A stretch of 64,000 nt of DNA from FEN-1279 sp964501535 (GTDB lineage: Bacteria > Bacteroidota > Ignavibacteria > Tepidaquicellales > Tepidaquicellaceae). The notes beneath the pieces were generated by a model, which was not told where the DNA came from, did no database searches, and saw only the letters and a list, made by a program, of their open reading frames with translations. The translations under genes and the position numbers were made by a program. Below, piece after piece: positions 8,485 through 16,955 of this stretch. The stretch lies in assembly GCA_964501535.1 (NCBI GenBank), contig CAZCSV010000003.1, positions 1 to 64,000 on the forward strand, in the 5' to 3' direction. Every line of letters starts with the position of its first letter. Position 1 is the stretch's first letter.

Positions 8485-11400
8485 TTACTTAATAAGCAGC
8501 ATTTTCTTAACATCGACAAAAGACCCGGCTTCGAGTCTAAAGAAATAGACACCGCTTGCCAGATTTGTGCCGTCGAACTGGACTTTATAATTACCCGGAG
8601 TCATAATCTGATTAACCAGTCTTTTCACTTCTCTACCCAAGATATCGTACACTACGAGTTTAGTCATAGAAGTTTTGGGGATATCGAATGATATTGTAGT
8701 AGAAGGATTGAACGGATTAGGATAATTATTTTCCAATTTATATACAGTCGGAAGCTGTGAAGCAGGAGTCAGTGATAGCTTCGCGGCATTCAGTCCGATA
8801 TTATCAAGATACAAATTATTTCCTTTGCCGCTTAAGGTTACGAATTTGAATTTATTAGCACCTTCAGCAGTAGTAGGCAGGATGATATATTTAGTACCCC
8901 ACTGAGAAGATGTCGGGACAAATTCGCTACCTGTCAGAGTTGCCGTAGACAAGCTTCTAAACGGATTAGGATTGCTACCCCATGCAGAATCCAACTTTAC
9001 CCAGTTCTTCCCATAGTCTTTAGAGTAATAAACAAACAAAGAATCATTATTAAATGTACCGACGTAGGCATGGGCATAATTAAAGCTCAGGGTATCGCCA
9101 ATTGCCGCCGGCGGGCAAGAATTTGTAATGAATTCTTCATAAGTTCCCGGAGGTGCTGTATAGAAGCTATATTTAGCGGAGAAGTTGTCACCAACGCCTG
9201 CGTTAGTGCTTCTGCTCCAATACGTCGGGTCATAATTAATTCTCCAGCATTTTTGCGGGAATGCAGTATCCGAAAAATTATTAAACAATGTGTAAACCGA
9301 ATCCACATAGAATACAAATGCCCGTATAGAGTATCTCGAAGTACCACCCTGGTTGCTTACACTAACTCTCCAGCCATAATACTGGTCAACCGGCAATGGT
9401 GTCGGATAATTATACACATTTGTATCTACAATATTTACATCTGCCACTATTTTCGAAGTATCGGTATAGGTTGTATCAGACCACAACTGCAATCTATAAG
9501 TATTCGGATATCCCGGGGATACGTATGTTTGGTCCCATTTGAAAACCGGAGTTCTTACAGTATCCTTCGTCAAATCAACGGGAGCTAAAAGTGCAGGTGG
9601 TTTATTTTTAAGTTTAATATTATCGAGATACAAATTATTTCCCCAGCCGCTTTTAACGAGGAATTTCAATCTGTTCGTTCCTATAGGCAGAGGCAAGATT
9701 TTTGTTCCCCATTCATTTGCAGCAGGTGTATATGGTCCAGCCGTAAATACAGTCGTAGAGAGACTAGCAAACGGAACCGGATTGCTACCAAAGTTACCAT
9801 CGCTCATCAGAGAGTAGGTAGCACCCGAATTAATAGAGTAATAGATTATCAACGAGTCAATATTGTTAGCACCCACATAAGCGTGAGCGTAATCAAAATA
9901 CAGAGTATCGCAGCCGAAACCGTCCACAGCTTTCGATTCGGGGAATACGTTAGTAATAAGCGATTGTACAGTACCTGTAGCGGAGTTATAGAAATCATAT
10001 TTCGCGGCAGGGTTTCCAAGAGGAGTTTCTCTTGACCATTTATTTTCACCTGTGAAATCGATATTCCAGCCATCCGGCGGGAACTGCAGTGCATCAAACG
10101 GCTGATACAGAGGTTTCTTTACAATTCGTGTAAAGGTAATATTGAATGTCTGAGCAGAAACAAGTGAATCAATACCTTTATAAGCCCACACCTTCCAAGT
10201 ACCCGTGACATTCGAAGTACCACCAAATAACTGGTCAAGAGCAGAAGTAGTGATGGTCAGATTAGTATCGAGTCCGTTATTATTAGAAGATAAAGTATAA
10301 GTGCTAAATGTCCATTTATAAGTCGCACCCGGTGCAGCGACATTCCAGTTGAAATTCACGACTGCAAAGGAGGACAGAGAAATGGTATCATTATTCGGAG
10401 GAGCCAGCAGATTAAACGTATTCAGATTGAACGGGCTTCTTCTCAGAGTAACATTATAAGAAGTTGCGGAGGCAAGTGAATCATTACCGCTATATGCATA
10501 AACTCTCCACTGACAAACAAGGGAGTCACCTCTGTTAACACCTTTTGCACCCAGCAGACTATCCAGGACATTATTCATAACAGAGTATACGGTATCAATG
10601 CCATTAGAATTAGAAGTAAATCTGAATTTAATAAACTGCAACGAATCGAACGAGGGTGATGCAATAAATAATTTATAATTTGCACCAACCGCAGATTTAT
10701 TCCATTTAAAATACTCGGTATAGGTATTTAATTTTGATGTAATTATAGTAGTATTACTGGCAGGGAACATCAAATTAAACGCTGCCAGTACAGGTTTATT
10801 TCTTTTTAACGTCAGGCTCCATGGACCATTTGTAGAAATTATCGAATCCAAAGTACCGGGTGCACCGGGACCTTTGAAAGCGGTAACATTCCACGTACCG
10901 ACGATACTATCACCCTGAGTCAGACCTTTTCTACCCAGTAAAGCATCCAAATCACCAGAGGTAATTTTGAACAGATTCTGGAATATAAGAGTATCGATTA
11001 CATTATTCCCGGAGGAATTTTTAAATCTGAATCTATATCCAGCTCCGCTTGCGGAAGTATCCCAGTTAAAGGGAACCGGATACAGATCACCCGCAACAGA
11101 AGTAATAGTAGTATTAGGTGAAGGAGTTACCAAGTTAAAAGCATTCAAAGGATAAGAAGTACCTTCGATTTTAGAGAAGGTAATTTTATCCGTTTGTCCG
11201 GTTGGAACCGTAGTATATCCAGCGACGACATAAGCAGCAGAAATTGTATCCAGTGAAACGAAAGCGGCTTTCATATTAGCTCTTCCGAGTGGAAGATTCG
11301 GCAAAGTGACCCATTTATAATACACGAAATCCCAGAAATACGAATTTGGGACTGCATCAGAGCCATTAAATGCGCCACCAGCGAACAGGACTCCTACACC

Positions 11401-12267
11401 GTTAGCTTTTCTCACGGTAATAGAAGCCATTCTGGTTGTCGGACCGCCGGGATATTTCGACGGCAGAGGAGTCCAAGTAACTTTTGTAGGTTTATTAAAA
11501 CCATCTTTAGTAACAACTCCTCTATAGGCAGAATCAACGACACCCCAAGCCGAACCGGTCATAATGAGGCCACCGGCGCTGATAATGGTATCGTTAAGTA
11601 TACCACCGCCCATCATAGAAGCTTTAATAGGATAGTTTGAGCTAGCCAGTACAGAATAAGTTCTTGCATTAACATCAAACAGCTGTACCTGATCGGAATT
11701 GACATAAGTAGAATTTTGACCGGGGTAATAACCATCGCCACCGCCAATAATAAGAATATAATCATCAGAATATTTCAAAACGAGAGCATCAGTAACTTTA
11801 TTAGACATATCCGGAAGATTACTTTCCCAAGTACCAGAGACAACATCGTAAATAAAAGTTTTACCTAATCCGGTATATTTCTCCCCGCCAAACAGATATA
11901 TTTTTGTTCCAATAGTAATAGCGGTAGCCGCAGACATAGGAGCAGGGATAGGCTGGAAGCCAGTTTCCCATGTATTAGTACCAATATTATATCTAACGAC
12001 AGTAGTCAAAGAATTATCGGAACCGCCTCCAAACTGATAAATGAAGTTACCTGCACCGGGAATAATAACATAAGCAGTTGCACTTCTTGAAACAGCGCTT
12101 GGAGAAGGAGCAACAGTAGTCCAGAAAGCAGAGACGCCATCTAATGTATATATTGGAGGACTAAAATTAATCTTTTTGGCATATGGACTGAAGTCAGGAT
12201 TTCCCTGGGGGAAAATCAGGCCAGCATACACTAAAAATATTAATATTAATTTATTAAAAATTTTCAT
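8485..12267 (-). CDS. Large secreted Kelch/adhesin protein with T9SS type A sorting domain
   Basis: 1260 residues. Signal peptide (KIFNKLILIFLVYAGLIFPQG), then Kelch-type propeller repeats about 60-370 (TTVVRYNIGTNTW, KIYLFGGEKY, ILIIGGGDGY). Three Ig-like repeats follow (about 375-720), each starting AFNLVTPSPN-like and containing F(N/K)W. Next are two copies of a choice-of-anchor-J/cleaved-adhesin module (about 735-890 and 985-1165: KWSRETPLGN, YFDYAHAYVG; YWSRSTNAGV, SFNYAHAYVG). The end is a T9SS type A C-terminal domain (NNYPNPFNPSTTISFDIP, DILGREV, LASGVYFFRL, MLLIK). It should be exported by Sec, then secreted by T9SS and fixed to the surface. AAGGAG precedes ATG. Last gene of the TonB/PorV block. 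Confidence 0.9.
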   Translation of the reverse strand: MKIFNKLILIFLVYAGLIFPQGNPDFSPYAKKINFSPPIYTLDGVSAFWTTVAPSPSAVSRSATAYVIIPGAGNFIYQFGGGSDNSLTTVVRYNIGTNTWETGFQPIPAPMSAATAITIGTKIYLFGGEKYTGLGKTFIYDVVSGTWESNLPDMSNKVTDALVLKYSDDYILIIGGGDGYYPGQNSTYVNSDQVQLFDVNARTYSVLASSNYPIKASMMGGGILNDTIISAGGLIMTGSAWGVVDSAYRGVVTKDGFNKPTKVTWTPLPSKYPGGPTTRMASITVRKANGVGVLFAGGAFNGSDAVPNSYFWDFVYYKWVTLPNLPLGRANMKAAFVSLDTISAAYVVAGYTTVPTGQTDKITFSKIEGTSYPLNAFNLVTPSPNTTITSVAGDLYPVPFNWDTSASGAGYRFRFKNSSGNNVIDTLIFQNLFKITSGDLDALLGRKGLTQGDSIVGTWNVTAFKGPGAPGTLDSIISTNGPWSLTLKRNKPVLAAFNLMFPASNTTIITSKLNTYTEYFKWNKSAVGANYKLFIASPSFDSLQFIKFRFTSNSNGIDTVYSVMNNVLDSLLGAKGVNRGDSLVCQWRVYAYSGNDSLASATSYNVTLRRSPFNLNTFNLLAPPNNDTISLSSFAVVNFNWNVAAPGATYKWTFSTYTLSSNNNGLDTNLTITTSALDQLFGGTSNVTGTWKVWAYKGIDSLVSAQTFNITFTRIVKKPLYQPFDALQFPPDGWNIDFTGENKWSRETPLGNPAAKYDFYNSATGTVQSLITNVFPESKAVDGFGCDTLYFDYAHAYVGANNIDSLIIYYSINSGATYSLMSDGNFGSNPVPFASLSTTVFTAGPYTPAANEWGTKILPLPIGTNRLKFLVKSGWGNNLYLDNIKLKNKPPALLAPVDLTKDTVRTPVFKWDQTYVSPGYPNTYRLQLWSDTTYTDTSKIVADVNIVDTNVYNYPTPLPVDQYYGWRVSVSNQGGTSRYSIRAFVFYVDSVYTLFNNFSDTAFPQKCWRINYDPTYWSRSTNAGVGDNFSAKYSFYTAPPGTYEEFITNSCPPAAIGDTLSFNYAHAYVGTFNNDSLFVYYSKDYGKNWVKLDSAWGSNPNPFRSLSTATLTGSEFVPTSSQWGTKYIILPTTAEGANKFKFVTLSGKGNNLYLDNIGLNAAKLSLTPASQLPTVYKLENNYPNPFNPSTTISFDIPKTSMTKLVVYDILGREVKRLVNQIMTPGNYKVQFDGTNLASGVYFFRLEAGSFVDVKKMLLIK

Positions 12268-12329
12268 TTCTTTCTCCTTGAAAGTAAAATTAGAGTTAAT
12301 TAAATATTTTAAAAATTAACCTCATCAAC

Positions 12330-13364
12330 TTAAAAACCTATATTGAGAGTAAAATACTGATTCGTAGAATTAAAAGCCGATTCATTAATAAACCGATAAG
12401 CGTAATCAAATCCTAAATTCACAGAGCCGAAAGGATAATGAATACCAACACCGAAAGTCGGTCCAAAAAGCGATTCATCTGTTTCAAAGTCGGGTGTAAT
12501 AACAGCACCACCCCTAAGAGATAGAATATTTTTCCAGCAATATTCCAGACCGAATTTATACTGGTCACTCGAGAAACCCGAGTTTTGGAACGCACTGGAA
12601 AGAGAAACAGAATTTTGCTTTCCGATTGGGATAACGTAAGAGACTCCCATTTCCAGACTAGTAGGCAAATCAAAATCCTGCAAAGTAACTCTTTGCACTG
12701 ATGAGATACCATTTACTCCCGTGACGGTTCTATCGAGTCCAGAGCCATTAAACGACATAGAAGCTCCAAGGTTTTTAATAACGATACCGAAATTTAGTCC
12801 TGTAGTTCCGCCTTTATATTGCAGACCAAAATCGAATGCAACGCCATTAGCGGATACATTAGCGACGCTTTCGCTTATATACTTAATATTTGCACCGAAT
12901 CTAATTTTATCAGTCATTTGTTTAGCCAAAGTAAGATTACCAATCACATAAGTAGGATTATATATAGTACCGGTTCCATCGGGCATAAGTTCAGTAGTTT
13001 CATAAATTTCGCCAATATTGAGAGAACGAATACTAACGCCGATATTCATCAAGTTACCCAAACTAGCACCGACACCGAGGTACTGCATATTCATATCGCC
13101 GAAATACTGCATATGAGAGACCAGCACTTCGGTTTTTTGTGTTTTCAAGTGTCCTAAACCTGCGGGGTTCCAATACATAGCATCAACGCCCGTTATGCTC
13201 GATAAATTCGAACCACTTAGAGAAGTTCCAATAGACCCTACAGGAATAAGCAACTCCGGTGCGGCGGAAGTACCGAATTTATTTCTCGGTCCGCCAAAAC
13301 CAATATTAACTGCAATCAAGAGAGTTAATATTATCGTTGTTATTTTAATTTTATTTAAATTCAT
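12330..13364 (-). CDS. PorV/PorQ-family outer-membrane protein
   Basis: 344 residues with a signal peptide (about 1-24). The opening after cleavage, GTSAAPELLIPVGSIGTSLSGS, followed by VDAMYWNPAGL, is the hallmark of the PorV/PorQ (FadL-like barrel) family, and the protein ends in alternating beta strands and LNIGF with a terminal Phe. PorV is the outer-membrane shuttle that carries T9SS cargo to the attachment complex; paralogues beside individual cargo genes are common in this phylum and may be dedicated partners. It sits between the 1152-aa gene and the Kelch T9SS cargo. AAGGAG lies upstream of ATG. Confidence 0.88.
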   Translation of the reverse strand: MNLNKIKITTIILTLLIAVNIGFGGPRNKFGTSAAPELLIPVGSIGTSLSGSNLSSITGVDAMYWNPAGLGHLKTQKTEVLVSHMQYFGDMNMQYLGVGASLGNLMNIGVSIRSLNIGEIYETTELMPDGTGTIYNPTYVIGNLTLAKQMTDKIRFGANIKYISESVANVSANGVAFDFGLQYKGGTTGLNFGIVIKNLGASMSFNGSGLDRTVTGVNGISSVQRVTLQDFDLPTSLEMGVSYVIPIGKQNSVSLSSAFQNSGFSSDQYKFGLEYCWKNILSLRGGAVITPDFETDESLFGPTFGVGIHYPFGSVNLGFDYAYRFINESAFNSTNQYFTLNIGF

Positions 13365-13394
13365 TTTTATACTTTTCTCCTTAATGTTTTAAAT

Positions 13395-13428
13395 AAACTT
13401 TCCGGACAAATGATTGACCGGAAAGTTT
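13395..13428 (-). terminator. Hairpin between the 1152-aa gene and the PorV gene
   Basis: AAACTTTCCGG (13395-13405) pairs perfectly with CCGGAAAGTTT (13418-13428) around a 12-nt loop. On the minus strand it is followed by TTTATTTAAAA, a weak U-tract, so it may be a leaky terminator setting PorV level below that of the upstream genes. Confidence 0.6.
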
Positions 13429-13438
13429 TCCATTAAAT

Positions 13439-16400
13439 TTAAAAATTAATTCTTTCTTGTGAAGTAAATATAGCTATTTTAATCACCTTCTGTCCTATAC
13501 CCGGGGCATCGACCAAGGCAATATATATGCCAGAAGCCACAGGAGTTTTTTCCATATTTTGCAGATTCCATTCCAACGTACTCGAGGTAGAAGTATTACC
13601 CGAGCTAGATTTCACAAGAGTTCGAATTAAATCTCCGTTTAAAGTATATATCTTAATAGTGCACTGTAAAGGAAGATTTCTAAAAGTTACAAATTTATCT
13701 GAAGCACTTCTGTCGAGGGTACTAAATCCGTAATACGGATTCGGGACCACTCTAATTTTTTCAAGAGCACCTGTAGAACTTGCCACGTTAACATCACCGT
13801 ATTTAGGAGCGGTCACGTGGAATTCATAATAGAAAGGCAGATTACCCTGAATATACGGAGTAATCGTACCATAAGGATAAATCCAGAATTCATCATTATC
13901 CACGAATGTAGCACCATCCCTAACCAATTTAGGAGCCCAAGCATACATAAGGTCAATATTAGGCATACTAGTAAATAAGTTCAGCGGGTCACCGACACTA
14001 TTGTATTTATAATCGGTTTTACTGGTATCATACTGAGAACCAAAGATAACCATAATCAATTTACCACCGAGTGAATCTGCAGTAATATTAAACTGACCCG
14101 TAGCGGGATTAATAGTACCATTTTCGATAAAGCCGCAGTTTAGTTGAACATCAGTAGCTGTGCTATCGGTATATTCACTTTCATAGACCTTAAACGGCAC
14201 CTGAACAAGATTTTGGTATTTCCAATAAACAAGACCACTAGCATCCAGAGTATCATAATACCTGTAAGCATATTGTTTATTTGTATTAGAGAAAACAATT
14301 TTGACTTTTCTTATTCTTTCGGGTGGTAATTTCGATTCAAGATTTATAAAGACATTTTTACTCGGGTAAGCGAGACTCATAGAAAGAGACTGCCAAGGTA
14401 CAGAAGCATAATATCTATATTTACTACCCGTAACGAACTGGTGGTCAGCGGGTTTATATTCCCAACCGGACAATCTAGCCTGAGTCGAATCACGATTCAT
14501 AGTAGAGCTAACGTCTTTAATAACACCCACCTTCCAAGAGCCGTCAGGTTTAGTACCTGACATCAAATATCTAATTTTTTGTACTTTGATTAAGAGACCA
14601 TCCACAGTTCTGGATGAATCATCACTTGTAGGAATATAAGTACTATATCTGAGTTTAGATTTAACAGTTTCGAAATTAGCCGCACCATCGATTTTTCTCA
14701 AGATATTATAAGTAGTATCTTTATATTCATTTAAAGGATTAAAGATGATTCTATAAGTTGCATTGAGCAACAAGTCCTGATTTCTGACAATCGGCATACA
14801 GCCCAAATCCCTCCAGGAAGTGTTAAGCGTATCTCCATTTTTGAGAGTATACACTGTCCCTGCGGGAGGCATAGTAGGTCTAATTTTAATAATCTGAGCC
14901 GAGAGAGAATTTCTAATGACTCTGAATCCTCTTTTAATTTTAGTTGATTTAGACACGGCATAAGCCACGACTGCGAAATGATATTCCTGACCATAAATAA
15001 AGTTAGTCATACCACCATAGTTAGAAGTAAATTTCGTACCAGTCAAAGTCACTCCGCGTTTCAGTCCGATATTCGGGAAGCTAGCAGGAGCAGGCATTTT
15101 ATACGGAGGAACGATTGGATAAGGAGCGAACTGTTCCTGATTATTAATGGTAACGCCGGTGGAGAATGTATCGATCAGATAGCCGACATCATTTTTCTTA
15201 TCATAAGTATCGAGCAGAACAGCGGCTGACAGGTCAATGGTTTCAGGTTTAGTGAAATCCGGCATTGAATTTGCGAATTTATTTATCTCATATAATTCAT
15301 ATCCTTCGAACGCGTAGATATTCGAATCAGTTGTTTTGAAGAAAATAGTGTCCCAGTATTTATAAGTTTCAGCTTTATCATCCCAGTTAAGATTAATATT
15401 GCACTGGCCGTTAGGAAGCGGAGTAAATGAAGCATTTACAACGGGACCCGGAGGAGGCGGAGTGACATTAAAGTCCGAGAGATAAATGAGTTTTGCTGTT
15501 TTAGCCAGACTTTTTAATCTGGTAACCGAATTCAGATTCGATGAGCCTCTTGCAACGAACTGAGCAAGGACAATATTTTGAGTATCGCCAGGATTAAAAA
15601 CAAAATCTTCTCTACCCGAACAGAAAATAAATCTTCTATCGCCTTTAGGATTCGTAGTAAGGACCGTACCGGTTAAACCGCCACAATTCTGGACAGAACC
15701 TTTCAATTCAGTCCAGCCCGAACCAGTTTCAGGGTCACCGGGATAGCAATATTTAGTTTGCACAGGCGGTGATTGAGTCGGGTCAAGATAAGGCGAACCA
15801 TCCTTTTTGACACCTTTCAAATTCAAATATGCCGGATAAGATTCACCGTTCGGGTCCGATTCACAGGCGGGAGGAGCGGTTGAAGTATTAGTAAAGAATG
15901 AGAATGAAGTTAGTCCTAAAGTATCGTTAGGCAAACCCGGTTTTCTAACAATGGGGCTTTTGAAATAGTCCATACCGAAAGCCGGCGGAGCGGCCCCATA
16001 TTCCGAATCGTTGTTATCGCCATTATAGCAAAAACCAAGATTAATTTTATTAACAGTGTCACAACCGATATAATCATCATTTGCATCGCCAAGGTCAGGG
16101 TCTACAACCACACCGGTGTAGGTTCTTCTCCATGCACTATCGCCTTTATTAATAACAATCCAGTTAACGAATTGCAGGTCTTCCAAGCCGGGAGTATTAT
16201 AACACCAAGCAGTAAAGTGCACTTCGGCATATAAAAGCGGGCTATTAACGCCGCCGCCGAAACCTTCACCCGAAGACCTGTTAGAAGCATCGGCATCGGT
16301 CATACATAAGAAAATAGTTTGTCCTGCATTTTTCTGACCGGGGACATCGATACCCTGGTCGTACATTCCATTATTATTAACGTCTTCATACGGAGCCCCA

Positions 16401-16897
16401 TAAGGTATCATCAAAGACCATTTATCATAATCGGGATTATTCGAGCTATTGTCACCATTTCTAACAGTATACATTTTAAACTTGGAATCATTATCCCAAG
16501 CGGGCAAGCCACTAACTCTTTTAACAGCACCCGGGGAATATTCTCCTTTATACGAAGCCATAACCTGAGCCATTTTAGGAGTACCGTTATTATCGGTAAT
16601 ATAACAACCTATACAAAGGCCGGCCGTAAAGCTCGCATATTTACCGCTACCTTTAGGCCATTCAAAGCCTGCAGTATTTCCAGAAGTAGTATTCTGGTCA
16701 AAAATACCTGTATTTTGGAAATAAGCAGCGATATTATTTGCATTCAGAATAATTCTTTGAACAACCGGAGGTGCCGGTGAATTAGTATAATATTTAATTG
16801 GATTACCGCCGACTACAATTCTAGGTTTAGCATACCCAAAAGAAGTAAAAGCGATAATCGCAACAATTAAAAATGTTAAAATTTTATATAATTTCAT
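13439..16897 (-). CDS. Large exported protein with variant VPNPY C-terminal sorting-like domain
   Basis: 1152 residues from the ATG at 16897. An in-frame TTG at 16939 would add 14 residues before the signal peptide; the ATG is preferred because it has GAAG upstream and opens directly with KLYKILTFLIVAIIAF. The middle has no family I can name, but contains aromatic and Asp/Asn-rich motifs such as GIDVPGQKNAG and DPDLGDANDDYIGCDTVNK and a fibronectin-like stretch near 510-690. The C-terminal 110 residues (IRVVPNPYYG, FRNLPLQCTIKIYTLNGDLIR, PVASGIYIALV) form a FlgD/T9SS-like sorting domain with VPNPY in place of NYPNPFNP. It lies between a TonB receptor and a PorV protein, 58 and 74 bp apart. 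Confidence 0.75.
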   Translation of the reverse strand: MKLYKILTFLIVAIIAFTSFGYAKPRIVVGGNPIKYYTNSPAPPVVQRIILNANNIAAYFQNTGIFDQNTTSGNTAGFEWPKGSGKYASFTAGLCIGCYITDNNGTPKMAQVMASYKGEYSPGAVKRVSGLPAWDNDSKFKMYTVRNGDNSSNNPDYDKWSLMIPYGAPYEDVNNNGMYDQGIDVPGQKNAGQTIFLCMTDADASNRSSGEGFGGGVNSPLLYAEVHFTAWCYNTPGLEDLQFVNWIVINKGDSAWRRTYTGVVVDPDLGDANDDYIGCDTVNKINLGFCYNGDNNDSEYGAAPPAFGMDYFKSPIVRKPGLPNDTLGLTSFSFFTNTSTAPPACESDPNGESYPAYLNLKGVKKDGSPYLDPTQSPPVQTKYCYPGDPETGSGWTELKGSVQNCGGLTGTVLTTNPKGDRRFIFCSGREDFVFNPGDTQNIVLAQFVARGSSNLNSVTRLKSLAKTAKLIYLSDFNVTPPPPGPVVNASFTPLPNGQCNINLNWDDKAETYKYWDTIFFKTTDSNIYAFEGYELYEINKFANSMPDFTKPETIDLSAAVLLDTYDKKNDVGYLIDTFSTGVTINNQEQFAPYPIVPPYKMPAPASFPNIGLKRGVTLTGTKFTSNYGGMTNFIYGQEYHFAVVAYAVSKSTKIKRGFRVIRNSLSAQIIKIRPTMPPAGTVYTLKNGDTLNTSWRDLGCMPIVRNQDLLLNATYRIIFNPLNEYKDTTYNILRKIDGAANFETVKSKLRYSTYIPTSDDSSRTVDGLLIKVQKIRYLMSGTKPDGSWKVGVIKDVSSTMNRDSTQARLSGWEYKPADHQFVTGSKYRYYASVPWQSLSMSLAYPSKNVFINLESKLPPERIRKVKIVFSNTNKQYAYRYYDTLDASGLVYWKYQNLVQVPFKVYESEYTDSTATDVQLNCGFIENGTINPATGQFNITADSLGGKLIMVIFGSQYDTSKTDYKYNSVGDPLNLFTSMPNIDLMYAWAPKLVRDGATFVDNDEFWIYPYGTITPYIQGNLPFYYEFHVTAPKYGDVNVASSTGALEKIRVVPNPYYGFSTLDRSASDKFVTFRNLPLQCTIKIYTLNGDLIRTLVKSSSGNTSTSSTLEWNLQNMEKTPVASGIYIALVDAPGIGQKVIKIAIFTSQERINF

Positions 16898-16955
16898 TTT
16901 ATCTTCGATTGAATTAGTAAAAAAATTTTTCAAATTCAAAATGACTTAACAGAAT

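Noticed and set aside
8485..12267. Long plus-strand ORFs opposite the T9SS and TonB genes
   Set aside because: They are shadows of strongly supported minus-strand genes with signal peptides and recognised domains; the opposite frames show no family features.
13439..16939. Upstream TTG start at 16939 for the 1152-aa protein
   Set aside because: It would place 14 polar residues before a complete signal peptide; the ATG at 16897 with a GAAG site is more natural.
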